DNA of 64,000 bases from NCBI RefSeq assembly GCF_001708505.1, contig NZ_CP015992.1:1922001-1986000 (forward strand), given 5' to 3'. Under the pieces are notes generated by a model. The model did not search any database. It was not told the origin of the DNA and saw only the letters and a program-made list of their open reading frames with translations. How positions within the stretch are numbered: position 1 is the first letter of the stretch; the number at the start of each line of letters is the position of its first letter. Of this stretch, positions 1 to 8,126 are shown piece after piece. The stretch is from Pseudomonas sp. TCU-HL1 (GTDB taxonomy: Bacteria > Pseudomonadota > Gammaproteobacteria > Pseudomonadales > Pseudomonadaceae). A program made the position numbers and the translations under genes.

Positions 1-977
1 AAACGATCGCGGAGACGCGCGCGCTCTGGGCGTTGCCAGCGTCCGCCAGAGTGGTCGTGGTGTATGAAGCGGGCCAGGATGGCTTCTGGCTACAGCGCGC
101 CTTGCAGGCGCGTGCGCTGGAGGTCCTGGCGATCGATCCAGCGAGCCTGCTGATGGCGCGGCGGAGGCGTCTGGCCAAGACTGACCGGCTGGACGCCTTG
201 CGCCTGGTGGAGGCCCTGCTGGCCTGGCTGCGTGGCGAGCAGCGGCGTTTTCAGGTGGTGTGCCCGCCCAGCGTCGAGGACGAGGATCGCCGGCACTGGG
301 GGCGCGAGCGCCAGCAGTTGCAGCGCGAGCTGCAGCAGCACCGCAACCGGATCGAGAAGCTGCTGGCGACGGTGGGCTGCTGGACCCGGCTGGATCGTGC
401 CGGCCGCCAACAACTGGCCGAGGGCACGCTGCAGGACTGGGCTGGCCAGGCGCTGGGGGCGGCGCTGCAGGCCCGCCTGCAGCGGGAGCTGCAACGCTGG
501 CAGGAGGCCCGGACCCAGCTGCGGCGGCTGGAGCACGAACACGCGCAGCGCTTCGGCACCCGCCAGGCCGAACAAGTGGCGCGACTGAGCCAGTTGCGCG
601 GCATCGGCACCGTCGGCGCCCGGCAACTGGTACTCGAGCTGTTCTGGCGGCAGTTTCGCAACCGCCGTCAGTTGGGGGCCTGCGTTGGCCTGGTGCCCTC
701 GCCCTACGACAGCGGCACGCTGCGGGTCGACCAGGGCATCAGCAAGCAGGGTAATCCCCGGGTCCGCGCGCTGCTGGTCGAACAGGCCTGGCTATGGCTG
801 CACTACCAGCCGAACAGCGCCCTCAGCCACTGGTTCGCCAAGAAGGCCGGCGGTGATTGCCGTCGCAGTCGACGGGTAGCGATCGTGGCCCTGGCGCGAC
901 GCCTGGTGATCGCCTTGTGGCGCTACCTGGAGCGCGGTGAGCTGCCGGCGGGTGCAACACTGAAAGCCGTGCCCTGA
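1..977 (+). CDS. IS110-family transposase, 5'-truncated by the window edge
   Basis: DEDD/serine recombinase that moves its element through a circular intermediate guided by an RNA. The frame is open to base 3, so the real start lies outside the window; the TTG at 33 is only the first visible start-like codon. Visible are the Glu of the RuvC-like domain (VYEAG), its Asp pair (KTDRLDA), a coiled-coil spacer rich in Gln, Arg and Leu, and the C-terminal transposase_20 domain (QLRGIGTVGA, then GLVPSPYDSG with the family's catalytic Ser, then ISKQGNPRVR). The first Asp of the DEDD set must be upstream. The part seen is intact, with no frameshift, so the enzyme may be active. Confidence 0.93.
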   Translation, partial: TIAETRALWALPASARVVVVYEAGQDGFWLQRALQARALEVLAIDPASLLMARRRRLAKTDRLDALRLVEALLAWLRGEQRRFQVVCPPSVEDEDRRHWGRERQQLQRELQQHRNRIEKLLATVGCWTRLDRAGRQQLAEGTLQDWAGQALGAALQARLQRELQRWQEARTQLRRLEHEHAQRFGTRQAEQVARLSQLRGIGTVGARQLVLELFWRQFRNRRQLGACVGLVPSPYDSGTLRVDQGISKQGNPRVRALLVEQAWLWLHYQPNSALSHWFAKKAGGDCRRSRRVAIVALARRLVIALWRYLERGELPAGATLKAVP

Positions 978-1012
978 CACCACCACTCAGCCAGCGAGCC
1001 GCGACGAAAGAG

Positions 1013-1190
1013 TTACGCAGTCAACACGCCCGTAATTCGCCCGGGTCATCAGCGCGATGACCGATCTTGTAGAAAGGGTGTGGTGCAAAGGGGTATGCCT
1101 GAGCGCAACGCGCAAGCAGGATCGTGTTGGTCCTCGTGACCAGCGGATAGAAGGTGGTGAGACGCTAGGTCTCACGAGCAGCATGCCCCG
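1013..1190 (+). ncRNA. Putative bridge RNA (seekRNA) of the IS110-family element
   Basis: The fold was worked out by eye. Stem 1025-1031 pairs with 1076-1082 (one GU). It closes an internal loop whose strands hold AATTCGCCC (1034-1042) and CTTGTAG (1066-1072), and a 7-bp hairpin (1044-1050 with 1056-1062) sits on top. A second module is closed by 1090-1098 pairing with 1181-1189. It contains hairpins 1128-1142 and 1157-1175 and the 8-mer ATAGAAGG (1147-1154), which is identical to the element's right tip at 1252-1259. The first loop's strands spell the insertion target, and the second carries a donor-end match, as in known bridge RNAs. Transcript ends are guesses. Confidence 0.72.
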
Positions 1191-1234
1191 CTGCCTTGAT
1201 GCGTGCCCCAAGTCATGAATCGGAGGAACAGGCC

Positions 1235-1240
1235 TTGACA
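1235..1240 (+). promoter_or_regulatory. Outward -35 box near the IS right end
   Basis: TTGACA is a perfect sigma-70 -35 hexamer 18 bases from the inferred right end. A -10 box 17 bases further on would start exactly at the junction. In a circularised element it would therefore be supplied by the left end, the known junction-promoter design of this family. In the present insertion the following bases (GGGCGA) are not a -10 box. Confidence 0.5.
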
Positions 1241-1257
1241 CCGAGATCTTCATAGAA

Positions 1258-1350
1258 GGGGCGAATTCATTCGCCATGCAGACCGCAGGTCTGCCATTCA
1301 CCCCCAAAGGGGCAGCTGCGCCGCCCTTGGCGAATGAATTCGCCCCTACA
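1258..1350. repeat. Dispersed palindrome (gaattcattcgc family), occupied by the IS
   Basis: The left arm GGGGCGAATTCATTCGCC and the right arm GGCGAATGAATTCGCCCC enclose a variable middle with its own small palindrome (GCAGACCGCAGGTCTGC). The left arm lacks the TGTA present in intact copies (compare 51937-52034), because the insertion sequence abuts it. Confidence 0.85.
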
Positions 1351-1376
1351 CCGCCATTTCCTGTCAGTTGCTCAAT

Positions 1377-2375
1377 TCACGCCTCCTGCGCCCTATACGC
1401 TCCCGGCGTCAGTCCCGTCCATTTCTTGAAGGCCCTGTGGAATGCCGACGGCTCGGAGAAACCGAGCTGTTCGGCGATGTCCTGGATCGACAGTTCGTCC
1501 CGGCCCAGGTGGTAGATGGCCAGGTCGCGGCGCAGGTGGTCCTTCAGCTCCTGGAAGCTGGAGCCTTCTTCACGCAGGTGGCGGCGCAGGGTCTGTGGGC
1601 TGATGTGCAGTTGCTGGGCGACGGCTTCCAGGTCCGGCCAGGTGCAGCAGTCGCGACCCAGCAGGCGGCGGATCTGGCTGGTCAGGCTGTCGCCGCCGTC
1701 CGGGCGGGCCAGCAGGTCGGCTGGAGAGTGTTCGAGGAAATGCTTGAGGGTGCGCTCGTCCTGCAATAGCGGCATGGCCAGGTAGCGGGCCTGGAAGCGC
1801 AGGCTGATGCGTGGCGCGCCGAACTGGCGCCGGGTTGGGAAGAGCAGTTCGTATTCACTGGCGTGGGCCGGTTCCGGGTAGCTGAAGGTGGCTTCTTCCA
1901 GGCGGATGCGTTGGCCGATCAGCCAACTGCCCAGGCGGTGCCAGATCACCAGCAGGCTCTCCACCAGGAAGTGATCCGGGTCCTGGAGCCTGGCGTCGTC
2001 CACGGTCAGGACGGCAAAGTCACCGTCCCGCGCGAGCGTGATGCGCGGCGCATCGGGGAACAGCCCGTAGAAGAGGGTGCCCCGGCCCAGGGCCTTTTCC
2101 AGGGTGCGGCAGTGGATGATGGCGTGGCACATCATGGCGAAGGTGCCGCGTTTGCTGCGCTGCACACCGAAGCCCATGTACTCGTCGTCCAGTACTTCCC
2201 AGAGCACTTGCATCAGCCGCGCGAACTGTTCGGGGGCGACTCGCGCGCGGGGTTCTTCCAGCAAGGCCGGCTGGATGCCGGCGGCGCGCAGCACGGGGGT
2301 GCAATCCACGCCATGGCGCATGGCGCCGCGCAGTGCGGCACGGACGAAATGGCTGGCGATGGTGCGCTCGCGCAT
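1377..2375 (-). CDS. AraC-family transcriptional regulator
   Basis: A 332-residue regulator of the type with an N-terminal Arabinose_bd-like ligand domain (about residues 20-200) and a C-terminal double helix-turn-helix. The second helix-turn-helix is clear in DELSIQDIAEQLGFSEPSAFHRAFKKWTG. I chose the ATG at 2375 (MRERTIASHF) because the upstream extension in the same frame is low-complexity. It is transcribed away from dctA. AraC-type proteins often control a neighbouring gene, and the direct repeats between the two genes would suit one, but the effector is unknown. Related Pseudomonas regulators of this architecture respond to amino acids or lipids. Confidence 0.85.
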   Translation of the reverse strand: MRERTIASHFVRAALRGAMRHGVDCTPVLRAAGIQPALLEEPRARVAPEQFARLMQVLWEVLDDEYMGFGVQRSKRGTFAMMCHAIIHCRTLEKALGRGTLFYGLFPDAPRITLARDGDFAVLTVDDARLQDPDHFLVESLLVIWHRLGSWLIGQRIRLEEATFSYPEPAHASEYELLFPTRRQFGAPRISLRFQARYLAMPLLQDERTLKHFLEHSPADLLARPDGGDSLTSQIRRLLGRDCCTWPDLEAVAQQLHISPQTLRRHLREEGSSFQELKDHLRRDLAIYHLGRDELSIQDIAEQLGFSEPSAFHRAFKKWTGLTPGAYRAQEA

Positions 2376-2441
2376 GGGGCTGATCCGTGGTCGGGGTGGC
2401 CGATGGTAGGTCGCAGCTGGAGGGGGCCACAAGGGTGGAAG

Positions 2442-2481
2442 TGGCGGAAATCCCCCTGGGGTCCTGGCGGAAATCCGCCAG
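2442..2481. promoter_or_regulatory. Direct repeat and inverted repeat, candidate activator site
   Basis: The 12-mer TGGCGGAAATCC occurs at 2442-2453 and again at 2465-2476, a 23-base step. The second copy is also half of a perfect inverted repeat, CTGGCGGA-AA-TCCGCCAG (2464-2481). It lies about 75-110 bases upstream of the sigma-54 promoter of dctA, the usual distance for an enhancer (DctD type), and just upstream of the divergent araC gene, whose product would also favour spaced direct repeats. Confidence 0.5.
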
Positions 2482-2552
2482 ATACAGGCTGAATCTCGGT
2501 TTTTTGTTTTTATAACACATTGAAAAATAAGTATTTTATTTGTTTTCAGGAG

Positions 2553-2569
2553 TTGGCACAGCGACTGCT
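2553..2569 (+). promoter_or_regulatory. Sigma-54 (RpoN) promoter for dctA
   Basis: TTGGCACAGCGACTGCT has GG (2555-2556) and GC (2567-2568) separated by exactly ten bases and the TGGCAC -24 box. Start of transcription is expected near 2580, leaving a leader of roughly 115 bases. Sigma-54 control by the DctB/DctD two-component system is known for dctA in pseudomonads and rhizobia. Confidence 0.8.
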
Positions 2570-2696
2570 ATAGGGACAGTGCCGTCCATTCGACTGGACC
2601 GCACAACAACAAAAGTCTCCCAGACAGGGAGATGTGTCGATCACAGTGACGCCAGGCCTTTGGAACAGGTCGGGATCACTTGAAAGGAACACTGCC

Positions 2697-3992
2697 ATGT
2701 CCCGCCAACCGTTCTACAAGAGCTTGTACGTCCAGGTCATTGTCGCTATCGCCATCGGCATCCTCCTGGGCCATTTCTATCCGGAAACCGGCGTCGCGCT
2801 TAAACCCCTGGGTGACGGCTTCGTCAAGCTGATCAAGATGGCCATCGCGCCCATCATTTTCTGCACCGTAGTCAGCGGAATCGCCGGCATGCAGGACATG
2901 AAGGCAGTGGGCAAGACCGGCGGCTATGCGCTGCTGTATTTCGAAATCGTCTCCACCCTGGCCCTGGTCATCGGCCTGGTCGTGGTCAACATCGTCCAGC
3001 CGGGCGTTGGCATGCACGTAGATCCGGCTACCCTCGACACCAAGGGCATCGCCGCCTTCGCCTCTGCCGGCGAGCAGCAGAGCACCATCGCCTTCCTGCT
3101 CAACGTGATCCCCAGCACCATCGTCGGCGCCTTCGCGTCGGGCGACATCCTGCAAGTGCTGTTCTTCTCCGTGATCTTCGCCTTCGCCCTGCAGCGCATG
3201 GGTGACTACGGCAAGCCGGTCCTGGAGTTCATCGACCGCATCGCTCAGGTGATGTTCGGCATCATCAACATGATCATGAAGGTTGCGCCCATCGGTGCCT
3301 TCGGTGCCATGGCCTTCACCATCGGCCAGTACGGTGTGGGTTCGCTGGTGCAGCTCGGCCAGCTGATGCTGTGCTTCTACATCACCTGCGTGTTCTTCAT
3401 CCTGGTGGTGCTGGGTGGCATCGCCCGTGCCCACGGCTTCAGCATCCTGCGCTTCATCCGCTACATCCGCGAAGAACTGCTGATCGTGCTCGGCACCTCC
3501 TCCTCCGAGTCGGCCCTGCCGCGCATGCTGAACAAGATGGAGAAGCTGGGCGCCAACAAGTCCGTGGTCGGTCTGGTCATTCCCACCGGTTACTCTTTCA
3601 ACCTGGACGGTACTTCCATCTACCTGACCATGGCGGCCGTGTTCATCGCCCAGGCCACTGACACCACCATGGACATCACCCACCAACTGACCCTGTTGGC
3701 CGTGCTGTTGATCGCCTCCAAGGGCGCGGCGGGCGTCACCGGTTCCGGCTTCATCGTACTGGCCGCTACCCTGTCCGCAGTCGGCACCCTCCCGATTGCC
3801 GGCCTGGCGCTGATCCTCGGTATCGACCGCTTCATGTCCGAAGCCCGCGCCCTGACCAACCTGATCGGCAACGGCGTTGCCACCATCGTGGTTGCCAAGT
3901 GGTGCAAGCAGCTGGACGAGAACACCCTGCAGAGCGAGCTGGCTTCCGGCGGCAAGCCCCAAGTCTCGGGCGCTCCGCAGACCGCTGCCTGA
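2697..3992 (+). CDS. dctA: C4-dicarboxylate/proton symporter DctA
   Basis: Inner-membrane carrier of the DAACS (glutamate/dicarboxylate) family that imports succinate, fumarate and malate. The protein is 431 residues, usual for Pseudomonas DctA. It starts [14 protein letters not shown] after a good ribosome site (GAAAGGAA); the open frame continues upstream to 2634, but that part lacks a Shine-Dalgarno sequence. Visible family marks are the serine-rich re-entrant loop [13 protein letters not shown] (about residue 277) and the substrate/ion motif [16 protein letters not shown]. It is preceded by a sigma-54 promoter and followed by a strong terminator, so it is probably transcribed alone. Confidence 0.96.
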   Translation: MSRQPFYKSLYVQVIVAIAIGILLGHFYPETGVALKPLGDGFVKLIKMAIAPIIFCTVVSGIAGMQDMKAVGKTGGYALLYFEIVSTLALVIGLVVVNIVQPGVGMHVDPATLDTKGIAAFASAGEQQSTIAFLLNVIPSTIVGAFASGDILQVLFFSVIFAFALQRMGDYGKPVLEFIDRIAQVMFGIINMIMKVAPIGAFGAMAFTIGQYGVGSLVQLGQLMLCFYITCVFFILVVLGGIARAHGFSILRFIRYIREELLIVLGTSSSESALPRMLNKMEKLGANKSVVGLVIPTGYSFNLDGTSIYLTMAAVFIAQATDTTMDITHQLTLLAVLLIASKGAAGVTGSGFIVLAATLSAVGTLPIAGLALILGIDRFMSEARALTNLIGNGVATIVVAKWCKQLDENTLQSELASGGKPQVSGAPQTAA

Positions 3993-4038
3993 TCGACAAC
4001 TGCTACAGCGTTCTCCTCCTTGTGAGGAGACTTTCTCA

Positions 4039-4068
4039 AGCCCGGCTCCCCGTAGCCGGGCTTTTTTT
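4039..4068 (+). terminator. Rho-independent terminator of dctA
   Basis: Nine-base stem AGCCCGGCT / AGCCGGGCT with a six-base loop, followed by a run of T. It lies 46 bases after the dctA stop. Confidence 0.92.
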
Positions 4069-4080
4069 GCCTGCATTGTT

Positions 4081-4105
4081 CCTTGTGGGAGCGAATTCAT
4101 TCGCG
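4081..4105. repeat. Single arm of the gaattcattcgc palindrome
   Basis: CCTTGTGGGAGCGAATTC followed by ATTCGCG. Only one arm is present, with no matching right arm before the next gene. It matches 14 of 16 bases of the insertion-sequence target CTTGTAGGGGCGAATT. Confidence 0.75.
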
Positions 4106-4246
4106 AAACCTAGCCGGATTCGCGCACTGGCCGAGCTGCCCTCGCCTGACCGATTGAGTCAATTCGCACTGAGCGCTTGCGTCATTGAGGGGGCAGGCGG
4201 CTGGCGCCTAACCTGCGGCACGACTTGGGCCCAGGGAGGCAACGCC

Positions 4247-5386
4247 ATGCAGCGCATTCATTTCGAAACCGAGCACAACCTGTTCCGCGAGGCCTTCCGT
4301 GCCTTTCTGCAGAAAGAAGTAGTACCGCACCAGGAAGAGTGGGAGGCCGCCGGTGTGGTCGACCGCAGTGTGTGGGAGAAGGCGGGGGAGATGGGCTTCC
4401 TGCTGCCCTGGGCGGACGAGGAATACGGCGGTGCCGGGCTGAAGGACTTCCGCTACGAGCAGATCATGTGCGAGGAGCTGGCCTACATCAACGAGCCGGG
4501 CTTCATGATCCCGCTGCACTCGGCGCTCTGCGGTCCGTACATCGCCGAGTATGGCAATGCCGAGCAAAAGGCGCGCTTGCTGCCCGGCATCATCCGTGGC
4601 GAAACCATCCTCGCCGTGGCTATGACCGAGCCTGCCGCCGGCTCCGACCTGGCCGGCATGCGCACCACCGCGGTGGACAAGGGCGATCACTACCTGCTCA
4701 ACGGCTCCAAGGTGTTCATCTCCAACGGCCTGCTGGCGGACGTGGTGATTGTTGCCGCCAAGACCGATCCGTCGAACAAGCACGCCATGGGCCTGTTCCT
4801 GGTGGAGCGGGGCATGGAAGGTTTCGGTCGTGGCCGCAACCTGAAGAAGCTGGGCATGAAAAGCCAGGACACCGCCGAGCTGTTCTTCAACAACGTCAAG
4901 GTGCCCAAGGAGAACCTGCTGGGCGATGCCCGTGGAGGCTTCTTCTACCTGATGAACATGCTCGCCCAGGAGCGCTTGACCAACGCCTGCGGCGCGGTGG
5001 CTGGCGCCGAGGCCGCGCTGCTCACCACCCTCTCCTACGTGAAGGAGCGCAAGGCCTTCGACCGCCCGGTGGCGCACTTCCAGAACACCCGATTCAAGCT
5101 GGCGGAAATGCGCACCCAGATCGACGTCGCCCAGGTGTTCACCGACCGCTGCGTGATGGACCACAACCAGAAGAAGCTCACGCCTGAGGTAGCGGCCGAG
5201 GCCAAGCTGTTCACCACCGAACTGCTGTGCAAGGTGGTGGACGAAGGCGTGCAGTTGCATGGCGGTTGGGGCTACATGTGGGAGTACCCCATCTGCAAAA
5301 TGTATGCGAATGCGCGCATCCAGCGGATCTTCGCCGGCACTTCGGAAATCATGAAAGAGATCATCAGCCGCGGGATGAAGCTCTGA
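4247..5386 (+). CDS. Acyl-CoA dehydrogenase
   Basis: FAD enzyme that introduces the alpha-beta double bond into an acyl-CoA. The protein is 379 residues, typical of the family. The N-terminal helical domain is followed by the FAD signature AMTEPAAGSDLAGMRT (about residues 124-139) and the C-terminal helical bundle ending in LHGGWGYMWEYPICKMYANARIQRIFAGTSEIMKEII, the second family signature. The ATG at 4247 follows GGGAGG; the longer open frame upstream covers a repeat and terminator and is not coding. The downstream gene is an AMACR-like protein, suggesting joint degradation of a branched or side-chain acyl-CoA. The substrate cannot be read from sequence. Confidence 0.93.
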   Translation: MQRIHFETEHNLFREAFRAFLQKEVVPHQEEWEAAGVVDRSVWEKAGEMGFLLPWADEEYGGAGLKDFRYEQIMCEELAYINEPGFMIPLHSALCGPYIAEYGNAEQKARLLPGIIRGETILAVAMTEPAAGSDLAGMRTTAVDKGDHYLLNGSKVFISNGLLADVVIVAAKTDPSNKHAMGLFLVERGMEGFGRGRNLKKLGMKSQDTAELFFNNVKVPKENLLGDARGGFFYLMNMLAQERLTNACGAVAGAEAALLTTLSYVKERKAFDRPVAHFQNTRFKLAEMRTQIDVAQVFTDRCVMDHNQKKLTPEVAAEAKLFTTELLCKVVDEGVQLHGGWGYMWEYPICKMYANARIQRIFAGTSEIMKEIISRGMKL

Positions 5387-5407
5387 GCCAATGCACGCAG
5401 GCCCGCC

Positions 5408-5520
5408 ATGCTCGCCGGGCTGGTCAGCGTGCTGCTCTATCTCCTGCAGTCGGCGGAGAGCATCGACTATGTGCTGCGCCACTCGGCCTACAAGGTAATC
5501 ATCCTCGGTAAGCTGGACGT
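5408..5520 (+). pseudogene. Remnant of an AMP-dependent acyl-CoA synthetase
   Basis: Between the dehydrogenase and the racemase, the frame reads VSVLLYLLQSAESIDYVL and then RHSAYKVIILGKLD. This resembles the conserved stretch of FadD-like ligases that runs 'VPLYPTLTAESIRYVLEHSEAKLLFVGKLD'-like in family members. Only about 38 codons remain, with no AMP-binding P-loop. It happens to be in frame with the next gene, but that gene has its own start and ribosome site. I infer a deleted ligase gene from the same acyl-CoA operon. Confidence 0.6.
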
Positions 5521-5563
5521 TGCATTGGGAATGACCGCCCGAACACACGAATCTGGAGCTGCC

Positions 5564-6745
5564 ATGAAAGGCCCATTGTCTTCGCTGAAAATCCTCGACT
5601 TCTCCACCCTTTTGCCGGGGCCGTTCGCGTCGCTGATGCTGGCGGATATGGGCGCCGAGGTGCTGCGGGTGGAATCCCCGTCGCGCGTGGACCTGGTGCG
5701 TGTGCTACCGCCCCACGACGGCGGCCAGTCCACCAGCCATGCCTACCTCAACCGCAACAAGCGCAGCATCGCCCTCGACCTGAAGCGGCCGGAGGCGGTG
5801 GAGCTGGTCAGGCAACTGGTGCGGGACTACGACATTGTGCTGGAGCAGTTCCGCCCTGGCGTAATGGACCGCCTCGGTCTGGGGTACAGCGCGCTGAAGG
5901 CGGTCAATCCGCAGTTGATCTACGTATCGATCACCGGCTACGGCCAGACCGGCCCTTACCGCGACCGCGCCGGGCACGACATCAACTACCTGGCCCTGGC
6001 CGGCATCGCCAGCTACACCGGGCGTCGCGACAGCGGGCCGCTGCCGTTGGGCGTGCAGCTGGCGGACATCGGTGGTGGTTCGTTGCATGGCGTGATGGGC
6101 TTGCTGGCGGCGGTGATCCATCGCCAGGCGACGGGGGAGGGGCAGCACGTCGACGTGAGCATGACCGACTGCGCCTTCGCCCTGCACGGCATGGCGGGGG
6201 CGGGTTACCTGGGCGCTGGCGTGGAGCCGGCCATGGAGAACCAGGCGCTGAACGGCGGCAGCTTCTACGACTACTATCGCACCCGCGACGGCCGCTGGTT
6301 CTCGGTGGGTAGCCTGGAGCCGCAGTTCATGCAGCAGTTCTGCGCCGCCATCGGCCGACCGGAACTGGCGGCCAAGGGGCTGTCGTCCAAGGCTGAAGAC
6401 CAGCGCGAGCTGAAGCGGGCCATCGAGGTCGAGTTCGAGAAGCGCGACTTCGTCGAGTGGGTTGAAGTGTTCGCAGCTTTGGATGCTTGCGTGGAGCCGA
6501 TGCTGCCGCTGTCCGAAGCGGTAGAGCATCCACAGATCAAGGCTCGCGACCTGGTGGTGGACGTGCCGCGCGATGGCCTGCCGGCGCAACAACAGATCGC
6601 CTGCCCGATCAAATTCTCCGCCGGCCTGCCGGCACCGCGTCACGCCGGCGGAACTGTTGGCGCGCATACCGCCGAAGTGCTGGCTGAGCTGGGGCTTGGC
6701 GCCGAGCAGATCGAAGCGCTGAAAGCGGCGAAGGTGGTGGGCTGA
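5564..6745 (+). CDS. CaiB/BaiF family protein, alpha-methylacyl-CoA racemase-like
   Basis: Class III CoA-transferase fold, 393 residues, ATG after CTGGAG. It carries all three residues used by the AMACR branch: His of GHDINYLALAG, Asp of LADIGGGSLHG, and Glu of SVGSLEPQF in the block DYYRTRDGRWFSVG. I therefore prefer racemase over formyl- or carnitine-CoA transferase. Such enzymes epimerise 2-methyl-branched acyl-CoAs so that they can enter beta-oxidation, which fits the acyl-CoA dehydrogenase just upstream. The 3' end converges on sprT with only seven bases between. Confidence 0.85.
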   Translation: MKGPLSSLKILDFSTLLPGPFASLMLADMGAEVLRVESPSRVDLVRVLPPHDGGQSTSHAYLNRNKRSIALDLKRPEAVELVRQLVRDYDIVLEQFRPGVMDRLGLGYSALKAVNPQLIYVSITGYGQTGPYRDRAGHDINYLALAGIASYTGRRDSGPLPLGVQLADIGGGSLHGVMGLLAAVIHRQATGEGQHVDVSMTDCAFALHGMAGAGYLGAGVEPAMENQALNGGSFYDYYRTRDGRWFSVGSLEPQFMQQFCAAIGRPELAAKGLSSKAEDQRELKRAIEVEFEKRDFVEWVEVFAALDACVEPMLPLSEAVEHPQIKARDLVVDVPRDGLPAQQQIACPIKFSAGLPAPRHAGGTVGAHTAEVLAELGLGAEQIEALKAAKVVG

Positions 6746-6752
6746 CAATGCC

Positions 6753-7244
6753 TTACATCTGGCTCTGTTCCCCGCTGAACACCAGCGTCACCCGACAGCG
6801 CCGGCAGTAATAGCAGCGGCCGCGTGTCACCAGGGCGTGGCGCTGGGCGGAGAAAGGGTGGCTGTCGGGGCAGGCGCAGCGGTAGAGGTAGCGCGTTACC
6901 CGGCGCCGCTTCACTTCATAGGTGTGGCAGCGGTTGGGGGGCAGTTCGTAGGCGCCGCGCATGATCAGTTGCCATTCCTCGCCATGGGGCTGGATGCGCG
7001 CACCGAACAACTGGTGGGCCACTAGATGCGCCACCTCGTGGGCGACTGTCTGGCGCAGGAAGTCTTCCTGGTTTTCGCGGTAGAGCTGCGGGTTGAAACG
7101 CAGCTTGTTTTCGTCCAGATGGGCGACGCCGGCCTTCTGCCCGCGCAGCTTGAAACTCACTTCGGGGCGGGGGAACCGGCATTTGAAAAAGGCTTCGGCC
7201 TGCTGGTAGCAGGTTTCGACGCGGGCAAGTAGCTGCTCGGGCAT
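6753..7244 (-). CDS. sprT: SprT-family zinc metalloprotease-like protein
   Basis: A 163-residue SprT/Spartan-like protein. It has the HExxH zinc motif (H69-E70-V-A-H73) and, in the C-terminal zinc-ribbon-like part, cysteines in CACPDSH and CYYCRRC. Eukaryotic relatives cut DNA-protein crosslinks; the bacterial role is not settled. The start at 7244 (MPEQLLARVE) follows GGAG; an upstream in-frame extension has no ribosome site. The convergent neighbour ends seven bases away, so the two share an intergenic end without a clear hairpin. Confidence 0.92.
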   Translation of the reverse strand: MPEQLLARVETCYQQAEAFFKCRFPRPEVSFKLRGQKAGVAHLDENKLRFNPQLYRENQEDFLRQTVAHEVAHLVAHQLFGARIQPHGEEWQLIMRGAYELPPNRCHTYEVKRRRVTRYLYRCACPDSHPFSAQRHALVTRGRCYYCRRCRVTLVFSGEQSQM

Positions 7245-7330
7245 AGGGCACTCCGTTGGCGCGGAATTATGCCGCAAAGCCGGAATCGCCCGAAGGGGGT
7301 GGCGCCGAGCGGTTATTCCCGGCCACAAGA

Positions 7331-7354
7331 AAAGGCCGCCCGCAGGCGGCCTTC
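7331..7354 (-). terminator. Terminator of the Yip1-family gene
   Basis: On the minus strand, GGCCGCC-TGCG-GGCGGCC is followed by TTTTC. It lies 18 bases beyond the stop of the Yip1 gene. Confidence 0.85.
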
Positions 7355-7371
7355 TGGTCAGCGAGGAATAA

Positions 7372-7971
7372 TCAGCTGGTGTACACCGGGCCGAGGCCGA
7401 AGCCCCAGAGGATCACGGCAGAGGCGATCATCGCCACCAGCACCACCAGGCCCACTGCCAGCACCGAGCTGGAGAACAGGAAGCCTTCGTCCTTGGGAAT
7501 GTTCATGAAGGTCGGTATGCCCACATAGAGCAGATAGACCGTGTAGCAGATGGCGAGCGTGCCCACCGTCGCACCGAACCAGAGGTGCGGGTAAAGCGCT
7601 GCCAGGCCGCCGATGAACAGCGGGGTCGCGCAATAGGCTGCGAAGACGATGCACTCAGTGATGCTCGGGTTGGCATCGTAGGTACGTGCCATCCAGTGGA
7701 TGAAACCGCCCATCACCGCCACCCCGGCCAGCATCGCCAGGTAGGACATGATGGACATCTGCATCGCGCTGGCCTGGGTGAGCATCACGGGATCGCCCTT
7801 GCCCAGTACCCAGCCGACCTGGGTGGTGCCGATATAGGCAGAAATCACGGGAATTGCAGCAAGGATCAGGACGTGGGTGAGATACATGTGGCTAACGCTT
7901 TCCTCTTCGCCACGAATCTCCTGCCACTCTTGATCGGGATGAGTGAAGAGCCCCCAAACGTGGTGGATCAT
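7372..7971 (-). CDS. Yip1-family inner-membrane protein
   Basis: A 199-residue membrane protein with about five hydrophobic segments after a short soluble N-terminus (MIHHVWGLFTHPDQEWQEIR). That beginning, with tryptophans and an HPxxEW-like element, is characteristic of bacterial Yip1-domain proteins. The start at 7971 follows GAGGTG and excludes a long unlikely upstream extension. Its terminator shows that it ends a transcription unit. Function is unknown; Yip1 relatives in eukaryotes act in membrane traffic, which says little here. Confidence 0.88.
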   Translation of the reverse strand: MIHHVWGLFTHPDQEWQEIRGEEESVSHMYLTHVLILAAIPVISAYIGTTQVGWVLGKGDPVMLTQASAMQMSIMSYLAMLAGVAVMGGFIHWMARTYDANPSITECIVFAAYCATPLFIGGLAALYPHLWFGATVGTLAICYTVYLLYVGIPTFMNIPKDEGFLFSSSVLAVGLVVLVAMIASAVILWGFGLGPVYTS

Positions 7972-8059
7972 GCTGAACACCTCCTCATTATTATGAGGTC
8001 GCCCCCCAGCGAAGCGCCGGAAGCGCGTAGCCAGCGCCGTCCGGTGCTCGGCCGACCTA

Positions 8060-8076
8060 TGCGACCTTATGTCGCA
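8060..8076. other. Small hairpin upstream of the Yip1 gene
   Basis: TGCGAC-CTTAT-GTCGCA is a perfect six-base stem in the 155-base gap between the DnaJ-related and Yip1 genes. It could be a regulator site or part of a leader; there is no T-run. Confidence 0.3.
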
Positions 8077-8126
8077 GTATAGGCAGGCTGTCCGGCGTCG
8101 CCTTAGAGCGAATCGAAGATTCAACC

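Larger units (their letters stand above)
1..1258 (+). mobile_element. Right-hand part of an IS110-family (IS1111-like) insertion sequence
   Basis: The transposase gene runs in from the left window edge, so the left end of the element is not visible. The right end is placed at the AG/GGG junction near 1258, because from there on the DNA is one arm of a palindrome that recurs elsewhere in the window, and the usual TGTA beginning of that arm is missing. A long structured non-coding tail lies after the transposase, which is the arrangement of the IS1111 group. No terminal inverted repeat or target duplication is evident, as expected for this family. Confidence 0.85.

Noticed and set aside
2676..4100. 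Long open frame antisense to dctA
   Set aside because: It mirrors the codon structure of dctA in high-GC DNA, has an unlikely His/Gly/Asp/Gln-rich composition and runs through the terminator.
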